From an uncultured Acetatifactor sp. (GTDB lineage: Bacteria; Bacillota; Clostridia; Lachnospirales; Lachnospiraceae), in contig CAJTSE010000014.1 in the NCBI GenBank assembly GCA_910578815.1, positions 41,168-101,149 of the forward strand: DNA of 59,982 nucleotides, read 5' to 3'. The notes beneath the pieces were generated by a model that was not told where the DNA came from, made no database searches, and was given only the letters and a program-made list of their open reading frames with translations. This document shows positions 17,766-25,582 of the stretch, piece after piece. Numbering within the stretch: position 1 is the stretch's first letter; each line of letters begins with the position of its first letter. The translations under genes and the position numbers were made by a program.

Positions 17766-19154
17766 TTAAAACGTAAACTTATCTGCAAAATATGCGTCCA
17801 AGTCCGCAATGGCAATTCTCTCCTGCTCCATTGAATCCCTGAATCGTACTGTCACACAGCCGTCTGTCTCGGAATCAAAATCATAGGTGACACAGAAGGG
17901 AGTTCCGATCTCATCCTGTCTGCGGTATCTCTTACCGATATTCCCCCTGTCGTCATATTCGCAATTATATTTTTTAGAAAGGCTGGTAAAAATCTTTTCC
18001 GCCCCCTCACCCAGCTTTTTGGATAAAGGAAGCACCCCGATCTTTACCGGTGCAAGGGCAGGATGAAAATGAAGTACCGTACGCATCTCGCCGCCCTCCA
18101 GTTCTTCTTCATCATAAGCGGCGCACAAAAACGCCAGCACTACCCGGTCAGCTCCGAGGGAAGGCTCAACCACATAGGGTATGTACTTCTCGTTTTTCTC
18201 ATCATCAAAATAGCTCATATCTTCGCCGGAGGCATTAGCATGCCGAGTCAGATCATAATCGGTCCTGTCCGCTATACCCCAGAGCTCTCCCCAGCCAAAG
18301 GGAAACAGAAATTCTATATCAGTCGTCCCCTTGCTGTAAAAGCTAAGCTCTTCCGGGCTATGATCCCGTAGACGCATTTCTTCTTCCTTTATTCCTAAAG
18401 CCAACAGCCAGTCACGGCAAAATCCTCTCCAGTACTGAAACCACTCCATATCCGTACCGGGCGCGCAAAAGAACTCCAGCTCCATCTGTTCGAATTCTCT
18501 GGTTCGGAAAGTAAAGTTACCCGGAGTAATCTCGTTTCGGAAGCACTTACCAATCTGTCCGATACCAAATGGAAGCTTTTTTCTTGATGTCCTCTGAACG
18601 TTTTTAAAATTCACAAAAATGCCCTGGGCTGTCTCCGGCCTGAGATATACCACATTTTTTGCATCCTCGGTAACCCCCTGGAAAGTCTTAAACATCAGGT
18701 TGAACTGTCGTATATCAGTAAAATTATGCTTACCACAGCCAGGGCAGGGAATATTATGTTCTTCAACAAACGCCTTCATCTGCTCCTGACTCCAAGCATC
18801 CACGCTCTCTTCCAGAGTAATCTCCTTTTCCTCACAGAAATCCTCTATCAGCTTATCGGCCCGAAATCGTTCGTGACACTCCTTACAGTCCATAAGCGGA
18901 TCGGAAAAACCACCCAAATGCCCGCTTGCCACCCAGGTCTGGGGATTCATCAGAATTGCGCAGTCCACTCCCACATTATAGGGATTCTCCTGAACAAATT
19001 TCTGCCACCAGGCCTTTTTAACGTTATTCTTCAGCTCAACACCTAGATTACCATAATCCCACGCATTTGCCAGACCGCCGTATATCTCCGATCCTGGATA
19101 CACAAACCCTCTTGCCTTGGCCAATGCTACAACTTTATCCATTGTTTTTTCCAT
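17766..19154 (-). CDS. glyS: Glycine-tRNA ligase (single-chain, GRS1 type)
   Basis: Class II synthetase charging tRNA-Gly. The 462-residue length and the architecture correspond to the homodimeric type (archaeal/eukaryotic/clostridial), not to the two-subunit GlyQ/GlyS of many bacteria. Visible features are VALAKARGFVYPGSEIYGG at the N terminus, the motif 2 region FRNEITPGNFTFRTREFEQME, and the C-terminal anticodon-binding domain with GNIGKRYRRQDEIGTPFCVT. Cysteines around CKECHERF and CPGCGKH may bind zinc. The start follows GAGGG. Position downstream of era-yqzL-recO matches the order known in bacilli. Confidence 0.96.
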   Translation of the reverse strand: MEKTMDKVVALAKARGFVYPGSEIYGGLANAWDYGNLGVELKNNVKKAWWQKFVQENPYNVGVDCAILMNPQTWVASGHLGGFSDPLMDCKECHERFRADKLIEDFCEEKEITLEESVDAWSQEQMKAFVEEHNIPCPGCGKHNFTDIRQFNLMFKTFQGVTEDAKNVVYLRPETAQGIFVNFKNVQRTSRKKLPFGIGQIGKCFRNEITPGNFTFRTREFEQMELEFFCAPGTDMEWFQYWRGFCRDWLLALGIKEEEMRLRDHSPEELSFYSKGTTDIEFLFPFGWGELWGIADRTDYDLTRHANASGEDMSYFDDEKNEKYIPYVVEPSLGADRVVLAFLCAAYDEEELEGGEMRTVLHFHPALAPVKIGVLPLSKKLGEGAEKIFTSLSKKYNCEYDDRGNIGKRYRRQDEIGTPFCVTYDFDSETDGCVTVRFRDSMEQERIAIADLDAYFADKFTF

Positions 19155-19214
19155 TTTGTCTTACCCTCACATTCTTTTATTATTTGTAATGATTCCAGGC
19201 TCTGTAATCTTATC

Positions 19215-19838
19215 CTATTTCAGAAGAATGTATACTGTTCCTTCCGCAGCAGAAGCGTCAACGCTTCCATCCTCTCTCAACACAGCTCCGTCGCTGAGAC
19301 AAATTACCTTTTCCGGACAGTAGATAATCACCTTTTCATCCGAAATAATCAGTTTTTTAGTATTGTCCTGCCTTAACTGTTCTTCTGTTATCAGACTTCC
19401 ATCCGTTACATTCTTTAACGCTGAACAAGTATATCCTAAGTTAAACGCCTCTTCCACAGTTCCGTAATAAAGTGTTCCCTCTCCTTTATTAAATTTTTTA
19501 ACAAAATCGTTAAAGCTTGCATATCCGTCAAACTGATAAACGATTAATGCCCTGCTTTCGTTCTCCGGCAGCGTCTCCACCCTGTCCACCACGGCGGCTC
19601 CGTCTATTCCCGCGCTTTTATTGAATCGGGCCGTCTCATCCGCCGCCATGGCGGACAGCTCTGACAGGCTGTAATAATCCCTGTCCAGATCTCCCACAAG
19701 ATAATAAGTTATCCTGCCATTCTTTTCCACGGAAATCGTTTCAGACTCCACTGCTTCCATCCCCCCGGCCTGCCCGCATCCGGCAAACAACACCGTAAGC
19801 AGACTGGCTAAAACCACAAACCTCCTGTTTCTTTTCAT
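19215..19838 (-). CDS. Putative secreted lipoprotein of unknown function
   Basis: I do not recognise this family. The 207-residue translation begins with a basic lipoprotein signal ending in lipobox LFAGC (Cys at about residue 20), so it should be attached to the outer face of the membrane. The mature part is mixed alpha/beta with no cysteine-rich or enzymatic motif that I can name. The start is ATG seven bases after GAGGAG. It lies between recO and glyS, a position not occupied in the bacillus order, but spacing suggests cotranscription. Confidence 0.75.
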   Translation of the reverse strand: MKRNRRFVVLASLLTVLFAGCGQAGGMEAVESETISVEKNGRITYYLVGDLDRDYYSLSELSAMAADETARFNKSAGIDGAAVVDRVETLPENESRALIVYQFDGYASFNDFVKKFNKGEGTLYYGTVEEAFNLGYTCSALKNVTDGSLITEEQLRQDNTKKLIISDEKVIIYCPEKVICLSDGAVLREDGSVDASAAEGTVYILLK

Positions 19839-19901
19839 AGCATAACTCCTCATTAAAATATCGGGTCAGGTAATTAATTGTATCAAAAACGTCCTTCTTT
19901 T

Positions 19902-20552
19902 TCAACAAAGAGTTTGCAGAACTTCCAGACTTTTAAATTCCTTTCCCACAAATCTTTTCATATAGTCCTTCGCCACCTGTCGAAGTTCCGCCAAACAAGA
20001 GTCTGATACCACGAAAGTATAAAGCCTTTCAATAGAACTTGCTGCTATGTATTGCAAAGCATACACCGTGGATTCCTCTAATTGTCTGTCTGCAGGCGGC
20101 CCCGGAAATTCTCCGCTTACCGCAATCGCCTTGCATTCAAAAACACACTGTACCAACTGATTCGGCAGACTTTCGGCACATAGCGCCCGCAGGGACTGAT
20201 AGAGCAGCTTCATCATTTCCCTTTCGTCATTATTTTCTCTGGTATAATAATCTGCCACCTCAGCAAAATACATGCCATAACATGCGCCTTCATAATCCGA
20301 GCGAAGCTTTTCAAAGTAATTTTGAATCTCCGCCTCCACAAGGGTATAAGAATTCTTTCCCTCATATAGCTTAAACCTGCCAAAGGAAAAAGGAGCTGCC
20401 GCAGCAGCCAGTTTATTTCCCGGTTTTCTGGCACCCCTGGCAAATGCGGAAATTTTCCCCCGCTCTTTAGTCAAAAGGCTGATATGTCTGTCGTACTCCC
20501 CTGCGGGCGACTGTTTTAATACGATCCCCGTTACCATGATATATTCCTGCAT
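19902..20552 (-). CDS. recO: DNA repair protein RecO
   Basis: Recombination mediator that loads RecA at RecF-pathway gaps. The N-terminal OB fold is clear (VTGIVLKQSPAGEYDRHISLLTKERGKISAFARGARK, about 6-43), followed by the helical domain. At 216 residues it is short and lacks the four-cysteine zinc finger that many RecO proteins carry: only one CxxxC remains near ECKAIAVSG. The predicted start overlaps the end of the upstream small yqzL-like gene by 86 bases. Order era-yqzL-recO supports the identity. Confidence 0.9.
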   Translation of the reverse strand: MQEYIMVTGIVLKQSPAGEYDRHISLLTKERGKISAFARGARKPGNKLAAAAAPFSFGRFKLYEGKNSYTLVEAEIQNYFEKLRSDYEGACYGMYFAEVADYYTRENNDEREMMKLLYQSLRALCAESLPNQLVQCVFECKAIAVSGEFPGPPADRQLEESTVYALQYIAASSIERLYTFVVSDSCLAELRQVAKDYMKRFVGKEFKSLEVLQTLC

Positions 20553-20673
20553 TCAAGGCTTCTCCTGATGCACTCTTCATTTTGTCTGTCCCGTCCCCTC
20601 TGCCGGAGACAAACGATAAATAATCCTCTATTTTCCCACTGTTCTCAAACCGCTTCCAGTATTCCATGTTCAT
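20467..20673 (-). CDS. yqzL: YqzL-like small protein
   Basis: A 68-residue protein whose first 24 residues, beginning MNMEYWKRFENSGKIEDYLSF, resemble the conserved part of YqzL (tryptophan, phenylalanine, then G-x-I/V-x-x-Y-L), a small protein of unknown function encoded between era and recO in bacilli. Position between era and recO supports this. The start ATG has GGGGGA seven bases upstream. The remaining residues are low-complexity, and the reading frame ends inside recO in a different frame, an 86-base overlap that is unusually long. Either the tail is genuinely translated or the true protein ends earlier through a sequence difference. Confidence 0.6.
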   Translation of the reverse strand: MNMEYWKRFENSGKIEDYLSFVSGRGDGTDKMKSASGEALNAGIYHGNGDRIKTVARRGVRQTYQPFD

Positions 20674-20794
20674 CTGCAAATCCCCCGATCCCATTTGTAT
20701 GAAGGCTCATGCCTGAAAATAGAATTTGCAGATTTTCGTTTTTTATACCCCTGTCCGCTTATAACCATGCCTCCAAACATGGTACACTACACGA

Positions 20795-20887
20795 GAAGAA
20801 CGCTGCCCTTGCGTTCTTCGGGGAATGACTTAGATTTTCTTTGTCTGCGTCTTTTGCAGACTTAGAAAATCTTCATTCCCTTCACAC
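20795..20887 (-). ncRNA. Candidate structured RNA, copy A
   Basis: First copy of a family of three. On the minus strand the fold is P1 GGGAATGA (20873-20880) with TCATTCCC; P2 AGATTTTCT/AGAAAATCT (20832-20840, 20864-20872); P3 GTCTGC/GCAGAC with a 7-base loop; then P4 GAAGAACGC/GCGTTCTTC (20795-20819). Linkers AA/AA between P2 and P3, AAG on the 3' side of P2, and CGAAGAA after P1 are shared with the other copies. It starts right at the era stop codon and lies in the leader of yqzL-recO. Strand is assigned from the neighbouring genes and is not proven; a mobile hairpin is the alternative. Confidence 0.55.
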
Positions 20888-21790
20888 TTCTTCCTTAGGA
20901 TTATATCCAAAATTTTTCAGCAAATAATCACTGTCGCGCCAATCTTTTTTCACCTTTACCCAAAGCTGCAGATTAACCTGCATTTCCAGCAGTTCCTCCA
21001 TTTCCTGCCTCGCCAGAGAACCTATTTTTTTAAGCTTGCTGCCGCCTTTTCCAATGATAATTCCCTTGTGGGATTCCCTCTCACAAACAATCGTCGCTTC
21101 AATATGGCAGATCCTTCCTTTTTCCTTCATGCTTTCCACTGTCACCGCCACGCCATGAGGGATCTCATCCTGCAGCAGGCGCAGCGCCTTTTCACGGATC
21201 AACTCTGCCACTATCTGCCGCATTGGCTGATCCGTAACGGTATCCTCATCATAAAAAGCCGGTCCATAGGGCAGATATTTAAAAATACACTGTACCAGTT
21301 CTTCCGTGTTATTCCCTTTCAGGGCAGACACCGGTATGATCTCCTGGAAGCCCAGCTCCCGACGATAAACATCAATGAACGAAAAAACCGCCTCTTTTTT
21401 TACCGTATCTGTCTTATTGATAACTAATATAATTGGTGTCTTTACCTTTTTTAACTGTTCTATAATATGACGTTCTCCTGCGCCAATATAGTCCGTGGGC
21501 TCCACCAGCCAAAGTATCACATCCACCCCTTCCAGCGTTCTTTCCGCCACGTGCACCATATAATCTCCCAGCTTGTTCTTTGCCTTGTGAATTCCAGGAG
21601 TATCCAAAAACACAATCTGACCTTCCGGCCTGGTAAGCACCGTCTGAATCCGGTTTCTGGTCGTCTGGGGTTTATTTGAGGTAATCGCTATCTTCTGCCC
21701 GATCAGCCGGTTCATCAATGTAGACTTTCCCACATTAGGTCTTCCGATCAGGGTTACAAATCCTGCTTTGCAGGAATGTTCATCACTCAT
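20882..21790 (-). CDS. era: GTPase Era
   Basis: Essential GTPase that binds the 3' end of 16S rRNA and helps mature the 30S subunit. The GTPase motifs are GRPNVGKST (G1, about residues 16-24), the switch region TTRNR, DTPG (G3) and NKTD (G4). A C-terminal KH domain carries IIIGKGGSKLKKIG near 240-253. The 302-residue length is normal. The stop codon abuts structured element copy A. Ribosome binding site GGGAG precedes the start. Confidence 0.97.
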   Translation of the reverse strand: MSDEHSCKAGFVTLIGRPNVGKSTLMNRLIGQKIAITSNKPQTTRNRIQTVLTRPEGQIVFLDTPGIHKAKNKLGDYMVHVAERTLEGVDVILWLVEPTDYIGAGERHIIEQLKKVKTPIILVINKTDTVKKEAVFSFIDVYRRELGFQEIIPVSALKGNNTEELVQCIFKYLPYGPAFYDEDTVTDQPMRQIVAELIREKALRLLQDEIPHGVAVTVESMKEKGRICHIEATIVCERESHKGIIIGKGGSKLKKIGSLARQEMEELLEMQVNLQLWVKVKKDWRDSDYLLKNFGYNPKEEV

Positions 21791-21880
21791 TTGCAGTCTC
21801 CCTTAAAAAATTGTCATTTTCTCTTTTGTCAAATACTTTTGAAAACCAAACAGCCCTCACATATTAAGCCTGACCGTTAG

Positions 21881-22330
21881 TTATGAAATTCGTTGAAGTT
21901 TTTCCGAATGTTCGATTACCGTAGATTTCAAGACATCAATATCCATCTGCATGGAATCTATCTGCCCTGCGCCTTCAGAATAGCGCTGATACGTAGATAA
22001 ATAACAGGATTCAATATTCTGCAGCCTTGGCGAAACATCGGACTCCATCCGGATCTGCATCTTTTTCATGCCGAATTCCAAATTCTCCATTTTCGCCTGC
22101 ATAACCTTCATGTCTGTCTGTAGTTCTTTGACGTCTGTCTGCAGCTCCTTGATGTCCGATTTTACACCTTTCATATCCGTCTGTAGATTTTTTACACGGA
22201 CCTCCAGATTTTCCACCTTGACCTGCAATTCCCTGACATCCATTTTCAACTCAATTATGTCCGCATGTATTGGCTCCAGTTTCCTGTCCATCATTTCAGA
22301 AATTGCTGACAATAGTTCGTTATCTGACAT
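21881..22330 (-). CDS. Coiled-coil protein of unknown function
   Basis: A 149-residue protein, almost wholly a predicted coiled coil: residues about 10-105 follow a heptad rhythm built from repeats of the type L-x-T-D-V/M-K-x-L/V (for example IKELQTDVKELQTDMK). The repeated units suggest internal duplication that could vary in number between strains. No signal peptide, membrane helix or catalytic motif is present. The start is the second ATG (MSDNELL), seven bases after AGGGGG. It has its own near-consensus promoter (22449-22477) and a leader of about 110 bases. Similar proteins are common in Lachnospiraceae in my recollection, without known role. Confidence 0.75.
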   Translation of the reverse strand: MSDNELLSAISEMMDRKLEPIHADIIELKMDVRELQVKVENLEVRVKNLQTDMKGVKSDIKELQTDVKELQTDMKVMQAKMENLEFGMKKMQIRMESDVSPRLQNIESCYLSTYQRYSEGAGQIDSMQMDIDVLKSTVIEHSEKLQRIS

Positions 22331-22448
22331 TGACATTCCCCCTTTCGGCTAAGTAAACCGACCATGATCTTCCATGTGAGAGCTGTTTGGTCTCCAAATA
22401 GTACCAATCTACTTATCGTTATTTCGCATTTACCTTTTCTCTAAATAA

Positions 22449-22477
22449 ATTCTATTCCAGTCAGGGGGGAATGTCAA
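22449..22477 (-). promoter_or_regulatory. Consensus sigma-A promoter for the coiled-coil gene
   Basis: On the minus strand TTGACA (22472-22477) and TAGAAT (22449-22454) are 17 bases apart, an almost perfect promoter. It lies just before the end of the HTH regulator gene (stop at 22498), so the coiled-coil gene is an independent unit. Confidence 0.85.
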
Positions 22478-22497
22478 GTATATTTTATATAAAAATA

Positions 22498-23496
22498 CTA
22501 TTGTTGTTTTGCATTTTTTGCACGCTCAATCACTTCCAAAAGCACCATCAGACCGCCGTACAGCAGTCCGCCGATGACCCAGATCAGCCAGCTGTGCTGA
22601 GGCTTTCCGTTGCCCTGCGGACCATAAGTATAAAAAAAGAAAACAGCCGTTACAATAAGCCAGTAAATCGCGCTGATTCCGCCCTTGATTCCCTGACGGG
22701 CCTTGTTTTTTCTGGTATAATCCCCCTCTTCCAACAGCTTCTCCATGGCCGCCTGATAAACTCCGCCATATACAAAAGCCACGCATCCCAGGCCTTCGAT
22801 CAGCAGCATGATACAAAGCGCAAGCACCAGCACCACCTCATCATCCCCCGCGCCGGCGAAGAAAAACAGCGGCACCACTCCCAAAATACACAGAACAGTT
22901 CCCAGAATATTCAGGCGGGTATAGCTGCCTTTCCATGCCGCCTTTTTATCCTTTACCATTCCCGTCACTCCATACTCCGTCTCAAAGGCTTCTTTCTCCA
23001 GAAATCCGTACTCTGCCGTTCTGGCATCACTGGAAAGAAAAATTGCCACTGCTGCCGCCACCAGTATCAGCAGCACCACCATGCCGATTCCCCCTGCCGC
23101 ATTCTCCGGCAAATACCCCGCAATGTCACTTAATCCCCCTAAAAAAAGCAGGCAGATCGGCGAAATGACACAAAGAAAGGTTGCAAATGCTATCCTGGGT
23201 GCCTCTTTTTTCCTCAAAGAAAGATATTCTGAGGCTTCCTCCATGGTGACCCGGCGTAAATCAGCTTTTTCCGCATCTTCCGCATATTCCGGCTCACCCA
23301 ATTCTTCCTTTAATAAATAATCCGTTGTCACTCCAAAAATGCGGCTCATCTGAAGTATCCTTTCCAGATCCGGAACAGACTGGGCCCCCTCCCATTTACT
23401 CACCGACTGTCTGGAGACCTGCAGCTGCTCCGCGAGCTCTTCCTGAGACCATCCCGCTTTTTTCCTTAACTGAATAATTTTGTCTGCCAATATCAT
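22498..23496 (-). CDS. Membrane-anchored HTH transcriptional regulator (XRE type)
   Basis: A 332-residue protein with an N-terminal Cro/C1-type helix-turn-helix (about residues 1-60; WSQEELAEQLQVSRQSVSKWE is the two-helix core), an acidic linker, and a C-terminal half with about six hydrophobic helices. This XRE-plus-membrane design is frequent in clostridia, and the protein probably regulates its own or neighbouring genes in response to a membrane signal; the signal is unknown. The start is the ATG nine bases after AAGGAG; an upstream in-frame ATG would add eight residues. The 242-base upstream gap contains no gene. Confidence 0.85.
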   Translation of the reverse strand: MILADKIIQLRKKAGWSQEELAEQLQVSRQSVSKWEGAQSVPDLERILQMSRIFGVTTDYLLKEELGEPEYAEDAEKADLRRVTMEEASEYLSLRKKEAPRIAFATFLCVISPICLLFLGGLSDIAGYLPENAAGGIGMVVLLILVAAAVAIFLSSDARTAEYGFLEKEAFETEYGVTGMVKDKKAAWKGSYTRLNILGTVLCILGVVPLFFFAGAGDDEVVLVLALCIMLLIEGLGCVAFVYGGVYQAAMEKLLEEGDYTRKNKARQGIKGGISAIYWLIVTAVFFFYTYGPQGNGKPQHSWLIWVIGGLLYGGLMVLLEVIERAKNAKQQ

Positions 23497-23738
23497 AATT
23501 TGACTCTCCTTTTCCGGCATGTATCTGCCATATTTTTAACTGTCATTCTATCTTTTCCGCCTATTACATACCAGAAAGCCGCCTTGAAAATCCGTCAACT
23601 GTCGGTTGCACTTACGCTCCGGCCAGCACAAATGCGCTGCTATTTCATAACCTCATATATATAACGCCCGATACTTTATAAATTCGCTGTGATTGTTCTT
23701 CAGCCGCTTTCCATATCAGACACATCGCATAAAGCAGC

Positions 23739-24692
23739 TTATGACACCACATGATACAGCGTATTCCTCTTTGTACCCTCCACCAGCTCTGCCGCAAAAT
23801 TATCGGTATCTCCCTGCAAATACCAAAGCACTTTTTGATCTTCTTTCCATCCGCCTGCTGCCAGTTTTTCCGTCAGCTTGTTCAATAACTCCGCCAGCTC
23901 ATTTTTGTCTTTACCGGCACAAATTTGTCCAAGGGCAACATACTCTTCCTCCGAAATCTGCTCTCCCGGCTGCCGTCCCAGCAGTCCTGACACCAGCACA
24001 TGTCGCAGAACCACACTGCAGAGATTAAAAAAATTAATTCTATATTCCCCTGAAAATCGGGTCAAAATTTTTATCACCATATCTTCGGAGAACTTTTGTA
24101 AAAACCTTTGTTCCAGAACAATATATTCAACATACTGCTCAACTGCATCAATTCCCGTATCGCCCGAAACCGTACGCAGCGTCGGATAATCCAGGCTGAT
24201 AATCGTTTCCTGTGGGGCGAACCGCGGATCATATTTCATAAAAAATATCGGCAGTGCCTTTAAAACCACATCCCGATAATTTTCGTTTCCGTATGCCTGA
24301 AAATCCACAATCAAATCATTATATGCCTTCTGTGCACACCCTGTCTTCTTTAATACCTTCTCATAGCCCTGCCGAAAACTCTCCGCTGCCGTCATTTGCC
24401 TTGTTTTCAACGGCTTATATACCTGTTCTCCGCTAATGTTCTCTGCCGCCTCATTGCTTTCACCGGCTTTCCTTTCACCGTTTCTTTTTGGAACTTGGCT
24501 GTGTTTCCCGGCCTCACTTTCTGTCTCTCTTCCGCCCTCCCGCTCGTTTTCCAAGATACAGTAACAGATTGATTCCATCAGCATATTTGCCGTTTCATAA
24601 GGTACGGAAGAGCTTTCTCCCGATGTATATTTAGCGGCAAGTTTCGCCACCAGCGGCAAAAGCTCTTCCATTTCATAGCCTGTAAGTTTCAT
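23739..24692 (-). CDS. Conserved hypothetical protein (possibly DUF6179-like)
   Basis: A 317-residue soluble, mainly helical protein without signal or membrane segments. It has a polar, glutamate- and lysine-rich region at about 60-105 that looks like a flexible linker between an N-terminal helical part and the conserved C-terminal domain (ETIISLDYPTLR, ISEEEYVALGQICAGKD). It starts after GGAGGGG, 24 bases after the preceding gene, and the pair seems to be one transcription unit. From memory the pair resembles families named DUF6179 and DUF6323, which occur side by side in Lachnospiraceae; this was not verified and no function is known. Confidence 0.7.
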   Translation of the reverse strand: MKLTGYEMEELLPLVAKLAAKYTSGESSSVPYETANMLMESICYCILENEREGGRETESEAGKHSQVPKRNGERKAGESNEAAENISGEQVYKPLKTRQMTAAESFRQGYEKVLKKTGCAQKAYNDLIVDFQAYGNENYRDVVLKALPIFFMKYDPRFAPQETIISLDYPTLRTVSGDTGIDAVEQYVEYIVLEQRFLQKFSEDMVIKILTRFSGEYRINFFNLCSVVLRHVLVSGLLGRQPGEQISEEEYVALGQICAGKDKNELAELLNKLTEKLAAGGWKEDQKVLWYLQGDTDNFAAELVEGTKRNTLYHVVS

Positions 24693-24716
24693 ACGCTCCC
24701 CTCCATGATTTGCCTG

Positions 24717-25250
24717 CTAGTCTATCTGATTCGCCAGCGCCTGCAGGTACAAGCCTTTATCCCACCTCTGCACAATATCAAACTGTTCAAACTCCCCCTT
24801 CCCTCCTGTTTGCTGATAGCCGCGGTAACCGGCACGGACTGCATCGGCAAAAAGCGGCAGGCAAGTTCCCTCAAGATAATCCAGGTCGCCAAAGCAGGTC
24901 TCGTCGTACTGTTCCCGCATAAAGGTAAGCAGCTCGTCATCAGTCAGCAGATCCATGGATTCGTTTTTGAACAGGTAAAAAATTTCCTGCAGTCTTCCCA
25001 GCACTTCCGCGTAATCCTCCCCCCGAATATAATCCGAATCACAAAACGCCTGCATCAGCTTCGGCAGAATACTCTCCCCGAACTCTACCCTGTGCTGCTC
25101 CCTCAGGCAGTTCTCCCGCTCCTGCATCAGCATCCCGGCCTCTTCCTCCGTCAGGCTCAAGCCAAACCGTTCTCCATAGCGACTGCTCTCCATCACCTTC
25201 GCCAGCTGATTCTTCTGTCCTGCAAGCTCCATCCAGTCCTTCTCTTCCAT
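24717..25250 (-). CDS. Conserved hypothetical protein (possibly DUF6323-like)
   Basis: A 177-residue soluble helical protein. A recognisable stretch is GLSLTEEEAGMLMQEREN (about residues 31-48), followed by an aromatic and acidic C-terminal half (DETCFGDLDYLEG). Start is the ATG five bases after AGGAGG; the open frame extends upstream but without a binding site. It is followed after 24 bases by the other hypothetical gene of the pair. Its leader contains structured element copy B, which may regulate the pair. Family assignment is from memory and tentative. Confidence 0.7.
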   Translation of the reverse strand: MEEKDWMELAGQKNQLAKVMESSRYGERFGLSLTEEEAGMLMQERENCLREQHRVEFGESILPKLMQAFCDSDYIRGEDYAEVLGRLQEIFYLFKNESMDLLTDDELLTFMREQYDETCFGDLDYLEGTCLPLFADAVRAGYRGYQQTGGKGEFEQFDIVQRWDKGLYLQALANQID

Positions 25251-25283
25251 AAATACCTCCTTCGCTCTCGATGTAACCCCGGA

Positions 25284-25397
25284 AAGAATTGCTGCAGGCA
25301 ATTCTTCGAGGTGAAATTTAGATTTTCTTAGGTTGAGTTCAAAGAGGGGTGTTTACACACCCTCTTGACACCTTAGAAAATCTTTTCACCTTTCACA
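25284..25397 (-). ncRNA. Candidate structured RNA, copy B
   Basis: Second copy. P1 is AGGTGAAA/TTTCACCT (25309-25316 with 25384-25391), entirely different bases from copy A but still paired. P2 AGATTTTCT/AGAAAATCT (25320-25328, 25375-25383) is identical to A. P3 is longer, with AAGAGGGGTG-type pairing around TTTA. P4 is AAGAATTGC/GCAATTCTT (25284-25306). The sequence GTGTGA before P1 and CGAAGAA after it match copy A. It lies in the 332-base gap between the M16C protease terminator and the hypothetical gene pair, within the probable leader of the pair. Confidence 0.55.
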
Positions 25398-25495
25398 CTA
25401 TACCCCTCCCCCCAGGGTATTACCAGACTTGATTTTCTGCAGGTTTTGTGGTATTATATTTTCAGGTTAAAAGGACAGATCATCTCTGTACATAC

Positions 25496-25541
25496 CAAAA
25501 ATTTCCCCTGTTCCTGCCCACAAAGGCAAAAACAGGGGAAA
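25496..25541 (-). terminator. Rho-independent terminator of the M16C protease gene
   Basis: TTTCCCCTGTT (25502-25512) pairs with AACAGGGGAAA (25531-25541). On the minus strand the stem is followed by TTTTTGG, suitable for termination, about 40 bases after the protease stop. Confidence 0.85.
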
Positions 25542-25582
25542 CTAAAATATATTAATTTTGCTGTCATTTCCAGCTGAAAACT

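Noticed and set aside
22471..23133. A 220-codon plus-strand open frame
   Set aside because: It is antisense to the membrane part of the HTH regulator, and the long frame follows from the hydrophobic codons on the other strand.
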